From Zygnema cylindricum (lineage: Eukaryota; Streptophyta; Zygnematophyceae; Zygnematales; Zygnemataceae), in contig JBBHKE010000793.1 in NCBI GenBank assembly GCA_037447655.1, forward strand, positions 1-64,000: a stretch of DNA of 64,000 nucleotides, in the 5' to 3' direction. Shown in pieces: positions 11,440 through 22,569 of this stretch (position 1 is the first letter of the stretch; the number at the start of each line of letters is the position of its first letter). The notes under the pieces were generated by a model. It did no database searches. It had not been told where the DNA came from and saw only the letters and a list, made by a program, of their open reading frames with translations. The translations under genes were made by a program, and so were the position numbers.

Positions 11440-11766
11440 TGGATTTGACATCACTAATGGGAGGGATGGCATTTATGAAGGTGTGCCTATAAAAGGGTTA
11501 GCATCTGGGTGTATGTTGCATATTGGAGATGGGGCTGGCTGTTCGAATTGCAAGAGGGAAATTGGATTTAGTGTGGATGGAAAAGAGATGAGGTGGATAA
11601 AATCTTTTCTCGGATCTATGAAAAATGGAATGCAAAATAAAATGTGTGATGCAATTATTATTTTGGTTCATCTAATACACTTCTTTAAATACGAGGGTAT
11701 TAACTCAAAGTTTTACGAAAAGAAAAGAAAGAGGAATAGGAAGAAAAAAAAAAAAAGGGGGTTATA
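11440..11766 (+). pseudogene. CB RNase H remnant
   Basis: In a shifted frame, ITNGRDGIYEG and GCMLHIGDGAGC align with ITTWSDASYGD and GYVLYVGDGACC of C2 RNase H. The active-site WSDAS has become GRDGI. It ends in an A/G-rich run before the PPT. Confidence 0.65.
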
Positions 11767-11806
11767 GTGGGAGTTGAAAAGAAGGTAGACTATAAAATAA
11801 GGGGAG

Positions 11807-12903
11807 TGTTGAAATTTATGTATTTTCTACGTCTGTATTGGAAAAATGAATAGAGTGTTGAAAAGAGGTGACTAATAGTTCACTTTTATATTTTAGTTAG
11901 AATGTAAAGAGAGAGAAAGAGAGGACCAAAGGCACGCCATGGTTGCGGCATCATTTAGAAGGAGGCAGGATGAATTAGAAAGTATTTTACTAGTTTTAGC
12001 AAAATACTGCCGCCGGCCGGATTTGAACTGGGGTCTGTAAATTACTAAATATACCAACGCCTTATCCATTAAGTTACTACGAAACGATACACGTGAGACG
12101 TTTTACGCATATTTAGCTATTGATTCAAAGGACTAATTCGCAGCAGACTAACGAAAACGCGCATTAATCAATTGATGCATGGAAGCGAATCGAAGCCGTA
12201 TAAATACAATTGATCGGACGGCCACCATTACAGCCGCCACCCGCAATAAGCTTTCGGCGGCCTTTGGGGATAGCGTCAAGCGGTGCCACGTGGCGCCACA
12301 TTATTTGACACCGGAGAAGATGGGAGGAGGAACCATGGCTCCCGATTTGGCACATGTCACCTTTTAGACCATGTCGTACAATGGCCGTACAATAAGTACA
12401 TCGCCCATCGTACCTTCTTGTACTATATAGTGTTCCTATTGGACTAGGGTTTAGTAGTAGGTAGTCATGAGTAGGCAGACTAAGACTTAGAGATATTTCG
12501 GTACCTCTCTCTAAGAGAGCTTGTAACTCTAAAGGTCATCTTTGACCAGCCATAACTTAATGCTCGGGTGAGCAAATTCAGTGATTCTTTTTGCTGCGGA
12601 CTCAAGGGAGTCCACACTACACAGGGGTGTAGTCGGTCAGGGTCTTTGCGTGCCAGGGTGGCACTTATTCAGTGGGAAAGTCAAAGTGGGGAATATTGTC
12701 CAAAAACACATATTCAAGCTTTACATTCTGTGGTGGAACTGAGCACACAGAAGGTCTTCTCTTCACAGGGATGAAGGTGTATTGGGGTTATGATTATCAA
12801 GGGATCATTCATTTGGGTTTATATCAACTTGGAGTCGGCACTATCTAGATTAGCTTCTTTTGGATCTGCAAATTCTGTGGGCAATGGAGCCCATAGAATT
12901 TCA
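11807..12903 (+). repeat. CB 3' LTR (1097 bp, LTR-B type)
   Basis: It starts TGTTGAAATTTATG after the AAAATAAGGGGAG polypurine tract and ends GAATTTCA. It is related to the solo LTR at 500-1676. The TATA box is degenerate (near 12512). Confidence 0.85.
12008..12082 (-). other. tRNA-like module in CB 3' LTR (antisense)
   Basis: On the minus strand TAACTTAATGGATAAGGCG (12058-12076) looks like a tRNA D-arm/A-box, and AGTTCAAATCC (12019-12029) like a T-loop/B-box. Stems are imperfect, so this is not a functional tRNA gene. Confidence 0.5.
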
Positions 12904-13053
12904 TTTATCATTTTAGACAACCCAAATTACAATTAGTGATTAATTAGTATACATAATTAAAAAAAAAAAAAAAAAAATCCCGATTAGTGTTAATAACACT
13001 AATTCTTTTTTTACGCTATTTATTCCTTTACTCTAATAGCGATTGACGGTGTA
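12904..13053. mobile_element. MITE family 1, right-end fragment
   Basis: It ends TAGCGATTGACGGTGTA, the family-1 terminus. The left end is missing where the CB LTR stops. It contains a poly-A run (about 12958-12977) and the palindrome ATTAGTGTTAATAACACTAAT region. Confidence 0.55.
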
Positions 13054-14080
13054 CATCGTAAAATCAGCGCTAAATTCCATAATAACGTTTCAAAATATGG
13101 GTTACATGGGTACACGCCCTTACTACAGTCCAAAATGATTTATGAAAGTACCGATTACATGGTGACGTACCCTTATTAAAAAAAAGTACGCTTCAAAGTT
13201 TCGCTAACATGCGCACATCCAAAAAGACGCCAAATACAAAAGTACATTTCAAAGGTGAAAGATGACGCCCATTTTCCGTAAGGCAATTCATTTTCTCGTT
13301 GCCATTTCAGTTTCGTGCCAAAACGACAAAAAATATTTCTACTTTGACACATGGGCACACCTCTTTGCCGTCGCTCATTACCGCCACAAATGACAAACTC
13401 AATTCCTTCGACAGAGAATCTCACAGTTTTGTTGTGCACGTCACATGAACCATTTTTATAACAAAGTCAACTATTATCGAATATTCGAAATATGATGGAA
13501 GGAATATTCCAGGTTATACCGCCAACTGTTCTGACAACTGGGCAAGTCCATGTTCGTACGGTCTCTCGTCGACCTTTTTTGAAAATTGTTGGATGACGTA
13601 CATTTACATCTTGCATATTTGTCGTTTCGTGTAGACGGTCCAATGGTCAAAACCCGACCGTTCGTCAGAAAAGACAAAAAGATACATCTACACAAGCCTG
13701 AGTACTAATTTTGTACTTTGCCCGATTAGGTTTATTGCATTGATGTCTCATTCGTACGGATCTTGAGAATTCAACAGTTTGTGACGTCCTTGTTTTTTGT
13801 CTCTTTCTTCTTTTTTTTGTCCTTTTTATACACTATACTCATGTTTTTATTGACACGTCAGGTTCCGTCAGGTCCGAGAACAATTGGTCGGTTTTTTCGA
13901 TTGGTTGGCCGATCTGTGGCCGTATAATTTCAATCTGAGCCGTCGTTATCTGCCCATTCAATTGTACGGCTTTGAAATGACGGCTACCGGGCTGTGATTG
14001 GTCGTAAGAAGTAAACGCTTTTGTTTTCATTTCTTTTATTTTCTTCGTCACGTTTGTTTTGTTGTGTACAATCTGAGTCA
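13054..14080. other. Intergenic, nothing recognised
   Basis: No gene, repeat array or TE domain seen on either strand. Confidence 0.5.
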
Positions 14081-14130
14081 TAGTTCAAAAGTAGGCGTTT
14101 TTATGGTAGGCCTATGGTAGGCGCACAAAA
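14081..14130 (-). mobile_element. MITE family 2, terminal fragment
   Basis: TAGTTCAAAAGTAGGCGTTT followed by TTATGGTAGGCCT equals the right end of the 62292-62563 copy in reverse orientation. The other end is not found. Confidence 0.55.
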
Positions 14131-14216
14131 CTCGGCACAAAATTCGTAGGCATACTGTATGTGTGTGCGTTGTGCACACCCTTGTACGAATGTAAGAATT
14201 TGACGTATGATCATAG

Positions 14217-14434
14217 TACACCGTGAATCGGTATTGGCGTAATGGACGCTATTTAAGGTACCTTTTTTTTTTTTATTCTCAAATAGAATTATCCACACTA
14301 TTTAAAAAAACCCCTAATTCCTAATTAGAATAAACGATTTCGTTGAAAATTTCCAAATTCTCAATTAGCGCAAATGACGGTAATTGTTCCTACACGCTAA
14401 AGAAACCTTTACGCGAATAACGATTCACGGTGTA
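14217..14434. mobile_element. MITE family 1, copy b (218 bp)
   Basis: The left arm TACACCGTGAATCGGTATTG and the reverse-complemented right arm TACACCGTGAATCGTTATTC continue matching for about 45 bp. Same length class as copies a and c, without coding capacity. Confidence 0.75.
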
Positions 14435-15829
14435 CTTGTAACTTAGCGAAAAAACTTTGTTTTTTAGCGCAGATCCGGCAGACCCGAATTTCAAGTGTCC
14501 CTATGTGTACCAACCGAAGTAGTAACTTAAGGGCCTGACAATTGCATACATCGACAATGCCCGTGACGGCTATCGACACTGTATAACCTGTGATAACGCA
14601 CCAAATTGTGAAAAATTGCTTTGAACGTCACATAACCTTGCGTGACATTTGTAGACGTTTAGCCTTCCAACACTCTGCCATGGAGGGTGTCCATGGCTGA
14701 AGAAGTGTCGTTTTCGCTACCTTTCCTGTACGGTTGCCTCTTTGGCAAATTCCACGCGCTTTGAAGCAAAAAAAGTGCTTGAATACCTTTGGTAGTGGTC
14801 GAAAAACGATACTCTCACTGTTTTCTATAGCTTCCCACCGGTCAACGTAGAGCCGCCTGGTGAAAGTATGAGGAATAGTGAATTTTGAAGGAGTGATGAA
14901 GTTTAAAGGAGAGAATGTGAGGCTGCGTGAGAGAGCCGGCGTGTGCGACTTGCTGGGGCGCCCTCGGAGATTTCTCACGATTTCGTGAAATGGCATCGTA
15001 ATTTTCAGAGCCCTGGAATTGAAATGTCTGTACTGAACGAAAAGCGACAAAACAAAACAATGTGTACTTCGATGGACGCAAACGGAAAAAACATAACAAA
15101 TAGTGTACCTTTCACCGTCGCTTGAAATCGTTTGGAATTTTTGTAAAAAAAATTACACGTGCGAATACACATGTTCCTATTTTTTTTTCAAAATTACTTT
15201 GTTTAAAACACATCAGCCCTGTGTTTTAAAGAAAAGTTTGAAGATAACGTTTTTTGGCGTGGTCGTGGGTCGAAGAACACAAAACGACAACATGTAGTAC
15301 ATCCTAAATTTGACGATGACGCAAAATCTACTTTTCCTTTTTACGATTTTTTTGTACGGGTAAAACTTACGTGGTACGGCTCTAAGTTTTACAAGAAAAC
15401 GACAGAAAAAAACCCTTACTTTGGCTCATGGAGACGCACCCTAAGTAACAGTCGTACAAAGAAATCGAAAAGAATAGAAGTACATATAGACTATTGATAT
15501 ACTTTAATCTTCCAATCCACCGACAGTTGGTAAGGCAAAAAGAAGGTCCACATCCACTAGTGGATAGCTAATAGCGGCAGACAGCATAGTTCGCTACGTA
15601 TCACTAACAATGAAATGGAATTAATCACTAATCAAAAAAGGACATCCCCTCCCACATGGTGCACTGACCATCACTAGGAGTGTACTAGTGTAAATGAGCA
15701 ACTAGAATGAACAACATATAAATTTGAGGCAAAAGTTAGAACTAAATGACAACTAAATGTCAGAGTCGGGTTAATGATATTAGCACAAATATCAATAGAA
15801 AGTGTTGCATGTTGGATAGAACTTAAAAG
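14435..15829. other. Intergenic, nothing recognised
   Basis: A 140-codon frame on the minus strand (14628-15050) has no family motif and no partner exons. I do not call it a gene. Confidence 0.5.
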
Positions 15830-16500
15830 CTATAAGTAGCTGCCATATTTAATATAATGTTACAGCCAGATATAGTTGTTATGTTTACTATAACGCAACA
15901 ACTACATATAACAACTGTTATATTAAATAGAATATAACACTTATAACTAATTGTCGTATTTGGTATAGAATAAGAGTCAGATATAGCTGTTATAATTTAT
16001 AAAATATAACAAGTAGATATAGTTGTTATAATAACAATGATATAACAGTTACATGTAACTGTTGTAATTAGTTTAATAAAACAATTATAACTAGTTGTTA
16101 TGAGTAATGTAATATAACAGTTAAGTATAATCAATATATTAAAACAGTATAATCAATATAATCAATATATCAAAACAGTATAATCAATATATTAAAACAG
16201 TTATAACCAGTTGTTATTTTTAGTATAGTATAACAGTTATGACTAGCCCTTACAATATGTATTATATAAGATTTAGAAAAAATTGCTAAAATAACTTAGT
16301 ACCGAAAATTATATTATATATAATGTGTCATGTAACACTTATTACCGGCTGTTATAATGTAAAAATTGTGTCAGTTAGATATAAGTATTATAAATTATTT
16401 AGTATAGTAGTCATAACTACCTGTTATAGTACATATAGTACACAAGCTACAAATAACTGTTTTACTTATATAAAAATTATAACTAGCCCACAACAACCAA
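15830..16500. repeat. AT-rich field of TAACAGTTATAACTAGTTGTTA-like palindromes
   Basis: Short inverted repeats built on ATAACAGTTA and TAACTAGTTGTTA recur many times in both orientations. Around 16130-16200 a tandem run of TATAATCAATATATTAAAACAG units occurs. No coding potential. Confidence 0.65.
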
Positions 16501-16580
16501 AAATTATATCCTACCTAAGAAACACACATAGTTGAGACTCTTATCAATCAAAACCCATTCACAACTCCTTCAAAACTTCT
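16501..16580 (-). other. Presumed 3' flank of the 16581 exon
   Basis: Short stretch after the TAA/TGA-terminated exon reading leftward. No clear poly(A) signal. Confidence 0.3.
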
Positions 16581-16811
16581 TCATAAACCCCAAGATTTGT
16601 CTCCCACCTTTGCGGCTCTCTTGGTCTCCAACTTCCTCATAGCCTTAGCCGCTGCCTTCGCTATCTTCTCAACCCTCTCCCTCCTCAGAAGATCTGGATC
16701 GTCCATCTCCCAAACCGAGGGACCTGTCGCCGAATCCTTGCATCGAACTCCCAAATCGACCAAAGTATAGTCTCTCATTTTATCCCTCATCGCAAGGAAT
16801 TCCTCCCTACA
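16581..16811 (-). pseudogene. Candidate cysteinyl-tRNA synthetase C-terminal exon or fragment
   Basis: About 76 codons read REEFLAMRDKMRDYTLVDLG then VRCKDSATGPSVWEMDDPDL and a Lys/Arg/Ala-rich helix (AKAAAKAMRKLETKRAAK) before a stop. The pattern (L/M)RD.TL.DLGVR..D...G.SVW..DDP..LRRER is what I know from the C-terminus of eukaryotic cytosolic CysRS, which charges tRNA-Cys. At the right edge, minus strand, TTGTAG|GGAGGAATTC looks like a splice acceptor, so this may be the last exon of a gene whose remaining exons lie outside. I found no second exon up to 18600, and the gene could equally be a dispersed fragment. The family match is from memory. Confidence 0.5.
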
Positions 16812-16817
16812 ATTCAA

Positions 16818-18088
16818 TTAACAATCCACATTTAGTCCATATTCACGATTGCCTCTCTCTCTCTCTTTTTTTCTCTCTCTCTCTTTGTCCTAATAGAAAA
16901 GAGCTCTCCCAACCTTCAGAAAACCTTAAAAAGTAAACACTGTATCTTCATTTCCCCCCAAATTCTTCCTCGAAAATCACAAAAAATGGCACATATTCTA
17001 AATATAGGAAGTGTGCGTATTGAAAGCTACAATAAAAAAAGGAAAAAAAATATTGATCTACAGGAGAACTAAAGACTACCGTACAATACTTTATACACTG
17101 ACTGCAAAAGGGACTTTATACACTGACTGCAAAAGGGGAAAGTATACTGTCAAAGAATAGTGACTCGGATTGCCATAGGGTACTACTGACAGATGTCATT
17201 GGAGATGCTTCAGTTGGCGCTTTAGGGAATATACGACAGGTGACACGTGGCGTTTCGTGATTGCGTAAACATAAGGGATAGTGTGGCGACTAATTTCGGT
17301 GACAAAACCGCCAAGTCCGAAAAGGAACGCTACAGTTGTAAGTTCAACAAGTAGCAACTCATTGGAGGGCTATAGTTTGGTTCATCTCGGGCCGATTTGT
17401 ACAGAATACACATGTTTTGTAGCATCATAACTACAGTACAGTAGTGTAGTTTAATATACTGTACTCTATTGTAGAGAAGTTTGGATGATTATGTTGAGCT
17501 TGAAGTGATCGTTTTGGGACAAAAATAGAGTGCGATTGGAGATGGATAAAGATTACGGAAACTAGAAAGCGACACGTGGTCATGTACAGAAGTCATGTAC
17601 AAGTATTTTCAGTGCAAACTTTTACGAGGTATCTTGTAGGCAGTATGAACTAATGAAAGATGTCATGTACGGTTTATGTGTAACGATTAAGTGGTGGAGT
17701 GTATTTGGTGCTTGTACTTTGTGGGCGTCAACGTACGAACCGACAATTGTAGTAACAAATCCCATGGCCGACCTCACCGGTCGTCTAACTTCTAGAGTCT
17801 ACAGTTAATGATACATTTTGCCGTACTGTCGACAGAATGTATTGTATGGAAACCTCAGAAAGCGCCGTCGATGTGAGATTGCGAAACGAGAACCATAATT
17901 TCAGTGATGGTGTCACGTAAGATGTTCGTACATAATAGGTACAGTACTATCGCATTTTACATGGTAGAGTACGGTACTGTTCAAAAACGAAAGGCCCTTG
18001 GCAACCAAAGGGCAAAGCACCAAGTTGCCCACGACTATTATTTTTATCGTCCCATACTGCCTGGTTGGTCAACTTGAGTCTTTATTTA
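16818..18088. other. Intergenic, GTAC-rich, with CT microsatellite
   Basis: A (CT)n run lies at about 16853-16885. A 23-bp unit (CTTTATACACTGACTGCAAA plus AGGG) is tandemly duplicated at 17088-17138. GTAC palindromes are frequent from 17400 to 18000. No gene seen. Confidence 0.5.
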
Positions 18089-18444
18089 GTGTGGCTTTCA
18101 AAATTGCAAAAGCTTTTATAACAGATTGTCCTATAAGAAGTTGTGTTATGGGATTTTTATGTGATCTTCTTAGATAGCTACTTTTATCAGCGACCGTCAG
18201 ATTGTCCAAATCTGACAGTTAAAATAAAAAGTACCTCAAAACCACAGAATTTTTTTTTTTTGATAGAATTTTTGAAAAAATTTAGACATGATGTTTAATT
18301 CTCTATCCATCGATGTGTAACTCAACCCTGTTAGTATTTTGTTTCATTTTGCGGCCGATATAACATGGGTCTTAAGGCCATATTGTATGTTTTGCATACA
18401 ATAGGCATATTGTATGGGCGAACTTTCACCTACTTTTGAACCAT
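18089..18444 (-). mobile_element. MITE family 2, reverse copy
   Basis: The right end reads CACCTACTTTTGAACCA, a decayed family-2 terminus. The interior shares GTTGTGTTATGGG, TGTGATCTTCTTAGAT and AGCGACCGTC with the 62292-62563 copy in reverse orientation. The left end is eroded, so 18089 is approximate. Confidence 0.6.
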
Positions 18445-18445
18445 G

Positions 18446-18660
18446 ATGTGAATGTACCATTGTACTATCTCGATGTACGATATGTTCAATATATGATAAG
18501 TTCAATGTACCGTATGTTCACCATACGATATGTTCACTGTACTATATCTACTTAAATACTTTAATACTCCAAATCTCTATTTGTCTTTACAATCCGCGGG
18601 CACGTGATTTTAGCTCATCTTATTGTCGAGTATTAAAGTACTAAAGTACATATAGTACAT
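18446..18660. repeat. Short ATATGTTCA/GTAC repeats next to G1
   Basis: About four imperfect units of GTACGATATGTTCA type at 18475-18545. The stretch ATGTTCACCATACGAT recurs in reverse at 36026-36041, beside the 5' edge of G2. Confidence 0.5.
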
Positions 18661-18940
18661 TGTCGAGCGTGCCTGAGTAACGTGAGGGAAGGGGCCACAA
18701 CTTGGAGTTGTCGCCATAGGAGTCCTACAAATAACCCCCAAATGCGAATGTTTCTCACAATGATGATCATGCCCACTGCTGCCCACATCCATCCCATAGA
18801 TATACATGCCAAATAGGAGAGACACATGGACCGGGAATTGAAATGAGTGCATGGGAAGGCAAAAGTAATCTCCTCCCCCTTCCTTTCCCCACCTAACCGG
18901 GGAATGGGATCTGGGTCTCGGAAATCAGGCTGGTATCCCA
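18661..18940 (-). repeat. Gypsy module A, outer copy at G1 (280 bp)
   Basis: In element orientation it starts TGGGATACC and ends GCTCGACA. It has the same ends and length as 20128-20407 and 26002-26281. It is separated from module B by TTTTA. Confidence 0.8.
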
Positions 18941-18945
18941 TTTTA

Positions 18946-20127
18946 TGTGATTTCCCTACGAGAAGTCTATCGCACTTGTTCCCTCAATACCCACTGTCGT
19001 GATCAAGGGGGTTTCAGTTTGCTCCGAAACGGTCACTCTAAAGCAAAGAGAACTCCAGATGAAGACACAAATGCACTACAATGTCGATATATATAAAAAA
19101 ATATGATCGGCTTTTCAGATTTAAGAATATCACTTTGCCCCCGAAACGAGAATATAAGATAGAAAATGTGAAAATGTAGCAAAGCAAGCTTAACATACCA
19201 CAACAATCAACGATGACAATTAGAAAAAGGCGAACCCTCCCTCGATAGTATCGTAAAAAGGTATGGTACTCTTGCAACCTTCAGTGTCCGCAACTCAGAA
19301 CCGACCAGACTCTTCTTGGTTTCAAACAACAAAAAGTTCAAAAATCGCCCAAATAGCAAATAGTGCCAACTACCCACTCGTACTGTGATTCCCACACAAG
19401 AGAGATCCAAAACAAAGATGTCAATAGAGTCAAAACAAAACAAAGATTCTCCAAAAGAAGGTTTGTTGGATTTTCTGAGGGTTTTCACAAGAGAGAGTAC
19501 TGAAAAGCAACTTGTCTCTTTTGGGCCCAAGTGTCTTATACATCAAAGTTTGTCAAATTGCAGGTCCAAAAGTCAAATCTTTGCTATTAACGAATGAGCG
19601 GCAAACAAGTTTAATCAGACTGGCAATAGACAAAATAATCCATACTACACTTGGGGGCAAAAGGTTTTGCTCCGAACTGCGGCTAGATCCGCGGCAGGAA
19701 GTAATTATTTTGTCCACTATTATAAGACAAAGTCCTGAAAAGGACATTAACCTACCAGACTTTGACCTATTGTAATTAATGGACCAAAAATCACCCGAGC
19801 CTGAGCTAAATTCCTACTGACGGCTAAAAGCATAATCTAGATGCAAATCCGGAAAGTTACGTGGCAATCCACAATATACCCCCCACGGGGGCTGGTGGAA
19901 ACTGGTTCCATGTAACGAAATTGCTATCTTCGAGATGGTACAACTTTGTTGTCCGGCCTTCGTTAGGCGCAAAATAAAGTGTGTTTTGCTCAATTTAGGA
20001 AATACAACGATCTCGTTTGGCTTGATGCACTCGTTCCTCCGTACTGTGAAGACCGAACAATGTAAAAAGGGCCCGTCAATCCTTGGTGATATAAAGGTGT
20101 GCCTTAAAAGCACACAAGCTTGACACC
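18946..20127 (-). repeat. Gypsy module B at G1 3' end (1182 bp)
   Basis: Minus-strand sequence ending GGGAAATCACA. It contains a TATA-like TTTGATGTATAAG (near 19538-19550) that is conserved in the B copies at G2 and G3. It is either the rest of a long LTR (A+B) or a leader. Confidence 0.75.
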
Positions 20128-20407
20128 TGTCGAACGTGCCTGAGTAACATGTGGGAAGCGCCCACAACTTAGAGTCGTCGGCATAAGAGTCCTGCAAATA
20201 AGCCCCAAATGCGAATGCTTCCCACAATGATGATCATGCCCATTGCTGGCCACATTCCTCTCATAGATATGGATGCCAAATAGGAGAGACACTGGGACCG
20301 GGAATTGGAACGAGTACATGGGAAGGCGAAAGTAATCCTCTCCCCCTTTTTTTGCCCACCTAGCCGGGGAAAGGGATCGGTGTCTCGGTAATCGGGCTGG
20401 TATCCCA
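20128..20407 (-). repeat. Gypsy module A, G1 3' LTR start (280 bp)
   Basis: TGGGATACC...GTTCGACA directly follows the polypurine tract (GGGGGGAAAT, 20408-20417). This marks it as the beginning, or all, of the 3' LTR. Confidence 0.8.
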
Positions 20408-20419
20408 ATTTCCCCCCTA

Positions 20420-21750
20420 TTAGTCAATTGGGACTAAGACAAACAACAAAATTAATTACCCGCTCCATTCCCAGTTCCCACAGAACCATGAGCTGGAGGA
20501 TAGTGGGAATGGTTTCCATGAGGAGGGGAGATTGGATGGATGCCAAAATTGACATCATTGATTGCAGACCAAGACGTCGTGAAGCTGGACGGGCTGATTG
20601 CAAACTGATGAACAGGAGGGAGGATCGCCAAAGTAAGTCAAATGGAAAGTTGGTTCGTCCTCTAATCCCTGAAGATGGCAAGGGGCCACATTGATTTGAT
20701 TCTATTTAATTCTTCGACCATCCTTTCCCTCCAATGTAAAAACCCCTTTATTGGAAACTTCCACCACTCTCCAAATTACCCGGCCAGCAAAAATATTCAG
20801 CGTGTCTTTTTTCTGTTACATTCGATATACAAAGTCCCCCGGCATTAATCGTTGCTGCCATGGTATTTAATTCCCACTCAGGCACTAAGAATACCACAAC
20901 CGATCTCGATGTTGAGCCGCGTGCAAATTTCCCACGGCAAGAGGCAAACTTTGGTGAAATATCTTGGTTCTGTCGGCGATCAGTTTCTCGATTGTTCCCT
21001 TGTCATCCATCTTCGACGGACAACCGCTTGGGCTGATGCGGCCCCGGGAAGGATGGGATGTCGTCCAAATAAAATAAAGTAAGGACTATAGGAGTGGAGA
21101 GAAGCCTTCCTCCTGAATTTGTAACCCATAATAATCCACGGCACCCTCCTGTCCCACTCCCCCAAATCCTCTTCAATTGCATATTTTCGTAGTGACCGAT
21201 TTATTGTCTATACGCACCTTTCAACCAAACCGTCGGCCTCCGCGTGGTCACGGCTGGTTAGCCGATGGTCGACAAGGCATTTTTCCAAGAGGTTAAAAAA
21301 TTCTCCAACAAATTTGGAGCCTTGGTCGATTAGAACTTTTGCAGGCGCCCCGAACTGGGGTAAAACCCTTTCCAAAAGGCATCTGCAATTGACTTGGACT
21401 CCTTTCACGGTAAAACAACCAATTTGATCCACTTGGAAATTTTTTTTTATAATCACCAGCATGAAGCAATTCCCAAGCCTGCAAGTATGAAGAGGTATCA
21501 AAAGATCCAGAATCCACTGATAAAACATCCCCCGGATAGGGAGCGAATGAAGCTCAATTTTGCCTTTCCTGTCAAACGTTGCCTTTACTCGATCGTAGGA
21601 GGAGCAAGTCTGTACAATCCGGTTGACTTGGTTCCGCAACCCGTGCCACCAATAAGTGCCTGCAATAACGGAAGTGGTCCGCTTTTAACCAAAATGTCCA
21701 TATTGCTGATGGAGATTGGAAATCAGATGCAAAAAATCAGATTTTGCCGG
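20420..21750 (-). pseudogene. G1 integrase (broken)
   Basis: Zinc-binding region (QQYGHFG...TSVIAGTHWWHG near 21660-21740), then the catalytic core in 21208-21639: D in WILDLL, D in LIDQGSKFVGEF, E in DGLVERCV. The C-terminal part is in 20980-21165 (LGEWDRRVPWIIMGYKF) and 20430-20860. Integrase inserts cDNA. The core residues are intact, but stops separate the parts. No chromodomain is recognisable. Base-identical to G2 from 21049 rightward. Confidence 0.85.
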
Positions 21751-22000
21751 CGCATTCTTTAGCGCGAATGGCATGTAAATCCATTCATAAAGCCGAGAAC
21801 CTGCCCAAAAGGTTGTTTTTTCCTAGTGCTTTGGTTTCATAGCAATCTGGTGGAAACCATTCTTCATGTCTAGAGTGGAGTAGATAGTGGCGCCCGTTAG
21901 AGAGTCAAATATGTCTTCTGGTGTCCGCATTGGATACCGGTCACATATGGTTGCCGTGTTCAACATGTAATAATCTCCTCACATTCGGAAACCTAGAGTC
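21745..22000 (-). pseudogene. G1 RT N-terminal half only
   Basis: Reads TATICDRYPMRTPEDIFDSL, then GATIYSTLDMKNGFHQIAM and MPFALKNAPAK, the fingers and first palm motif of gypsy RT. It then jumps directly to the integrase zinc finger. The YxDD motif, thumb and RNase H (about 1.2 kb in G3) are deleted at 21752. Confidence 0.8.
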
Positions 22001-22569
22001 TTCTCGGAAGAATCCTTCTTAGGGGTGGAGAACTGTCGGGGAAGCAAACCCATGAAGTCTTGTTTTTTCCTGAACCAATCCGGCTTCCACCAAAGTCTGG
22101 ACTTTAGATTTTATGAATTGCTTTTCCTTGAAGCTCAAAGGATACTGCTTCTACCAAATAGTAGCCGTTTTGTCAATCAAATCGATTCGAAAAGAGGTTC
22201 ACTTGTAAATACCGACATCTGTTTCTAAACATAAGAACGCGTGCTTGTTTTTGGCCAATAGCTCAAAGAGCTGCGTCTTTTGCTAAGGTTCCAACTACTC
22301 CCCTAGGGTCATTTTCCCAGGCTTTACAGCATCCCAAGTCTTTGGCGGTCTACACTAGAGGTTAATGTCAAATTCCAATCCTACTGGTGGATTTGCCTTT
22401 ACCCCTCCGGCTAGGACGCTACTGCTGACAACTTCCGCTAAGCTGTTGCCATCTGAGCCGCTGCCCCCCCCACTGGGAAAACCTGCGGTGATGAAATGTG
22501 AATTTTTCTCCTACTTCCTCCCCCCCCCTCAAGCTACAAAGTTGCCTACATCGCTAACAACCTAAGAGC

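Larger units (their letters stand above)
9869..12903 (+). mobile_element. Copia derivative CB: gag kept, enzymes deleted, 5' truncated
   Basis: Order is gag, a fusion tail of pol scraps, PPT 11794-11806 and 3' LTR 11807-12903. The 5' LTR and PBS are missing. Homology to C2 gag begins at the VPIFNGTDF-equivalent, immediately after the MITE fragment. Protease, integrase and the RT palm are absent between the zinc knuckle and a short RT thumb-like piece. This resembles non-autonomous gag-only elements (TR-GAG/LARD class) that depend on enzymes from relatives. Confidence 0.8.

Noticed and set aside
12008-12082. Functional tRNA gene
   Set aside because: Boxes resemble a tRNA, but D and anticodon stems do not pair; treated as a tRNA-like LTR module.
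14628-15050. 140-codon minus-strand frame
   Set aside because: No recognisable domain and no neighbouring exon; length is compatible with chance in this AT-moderate stretch.
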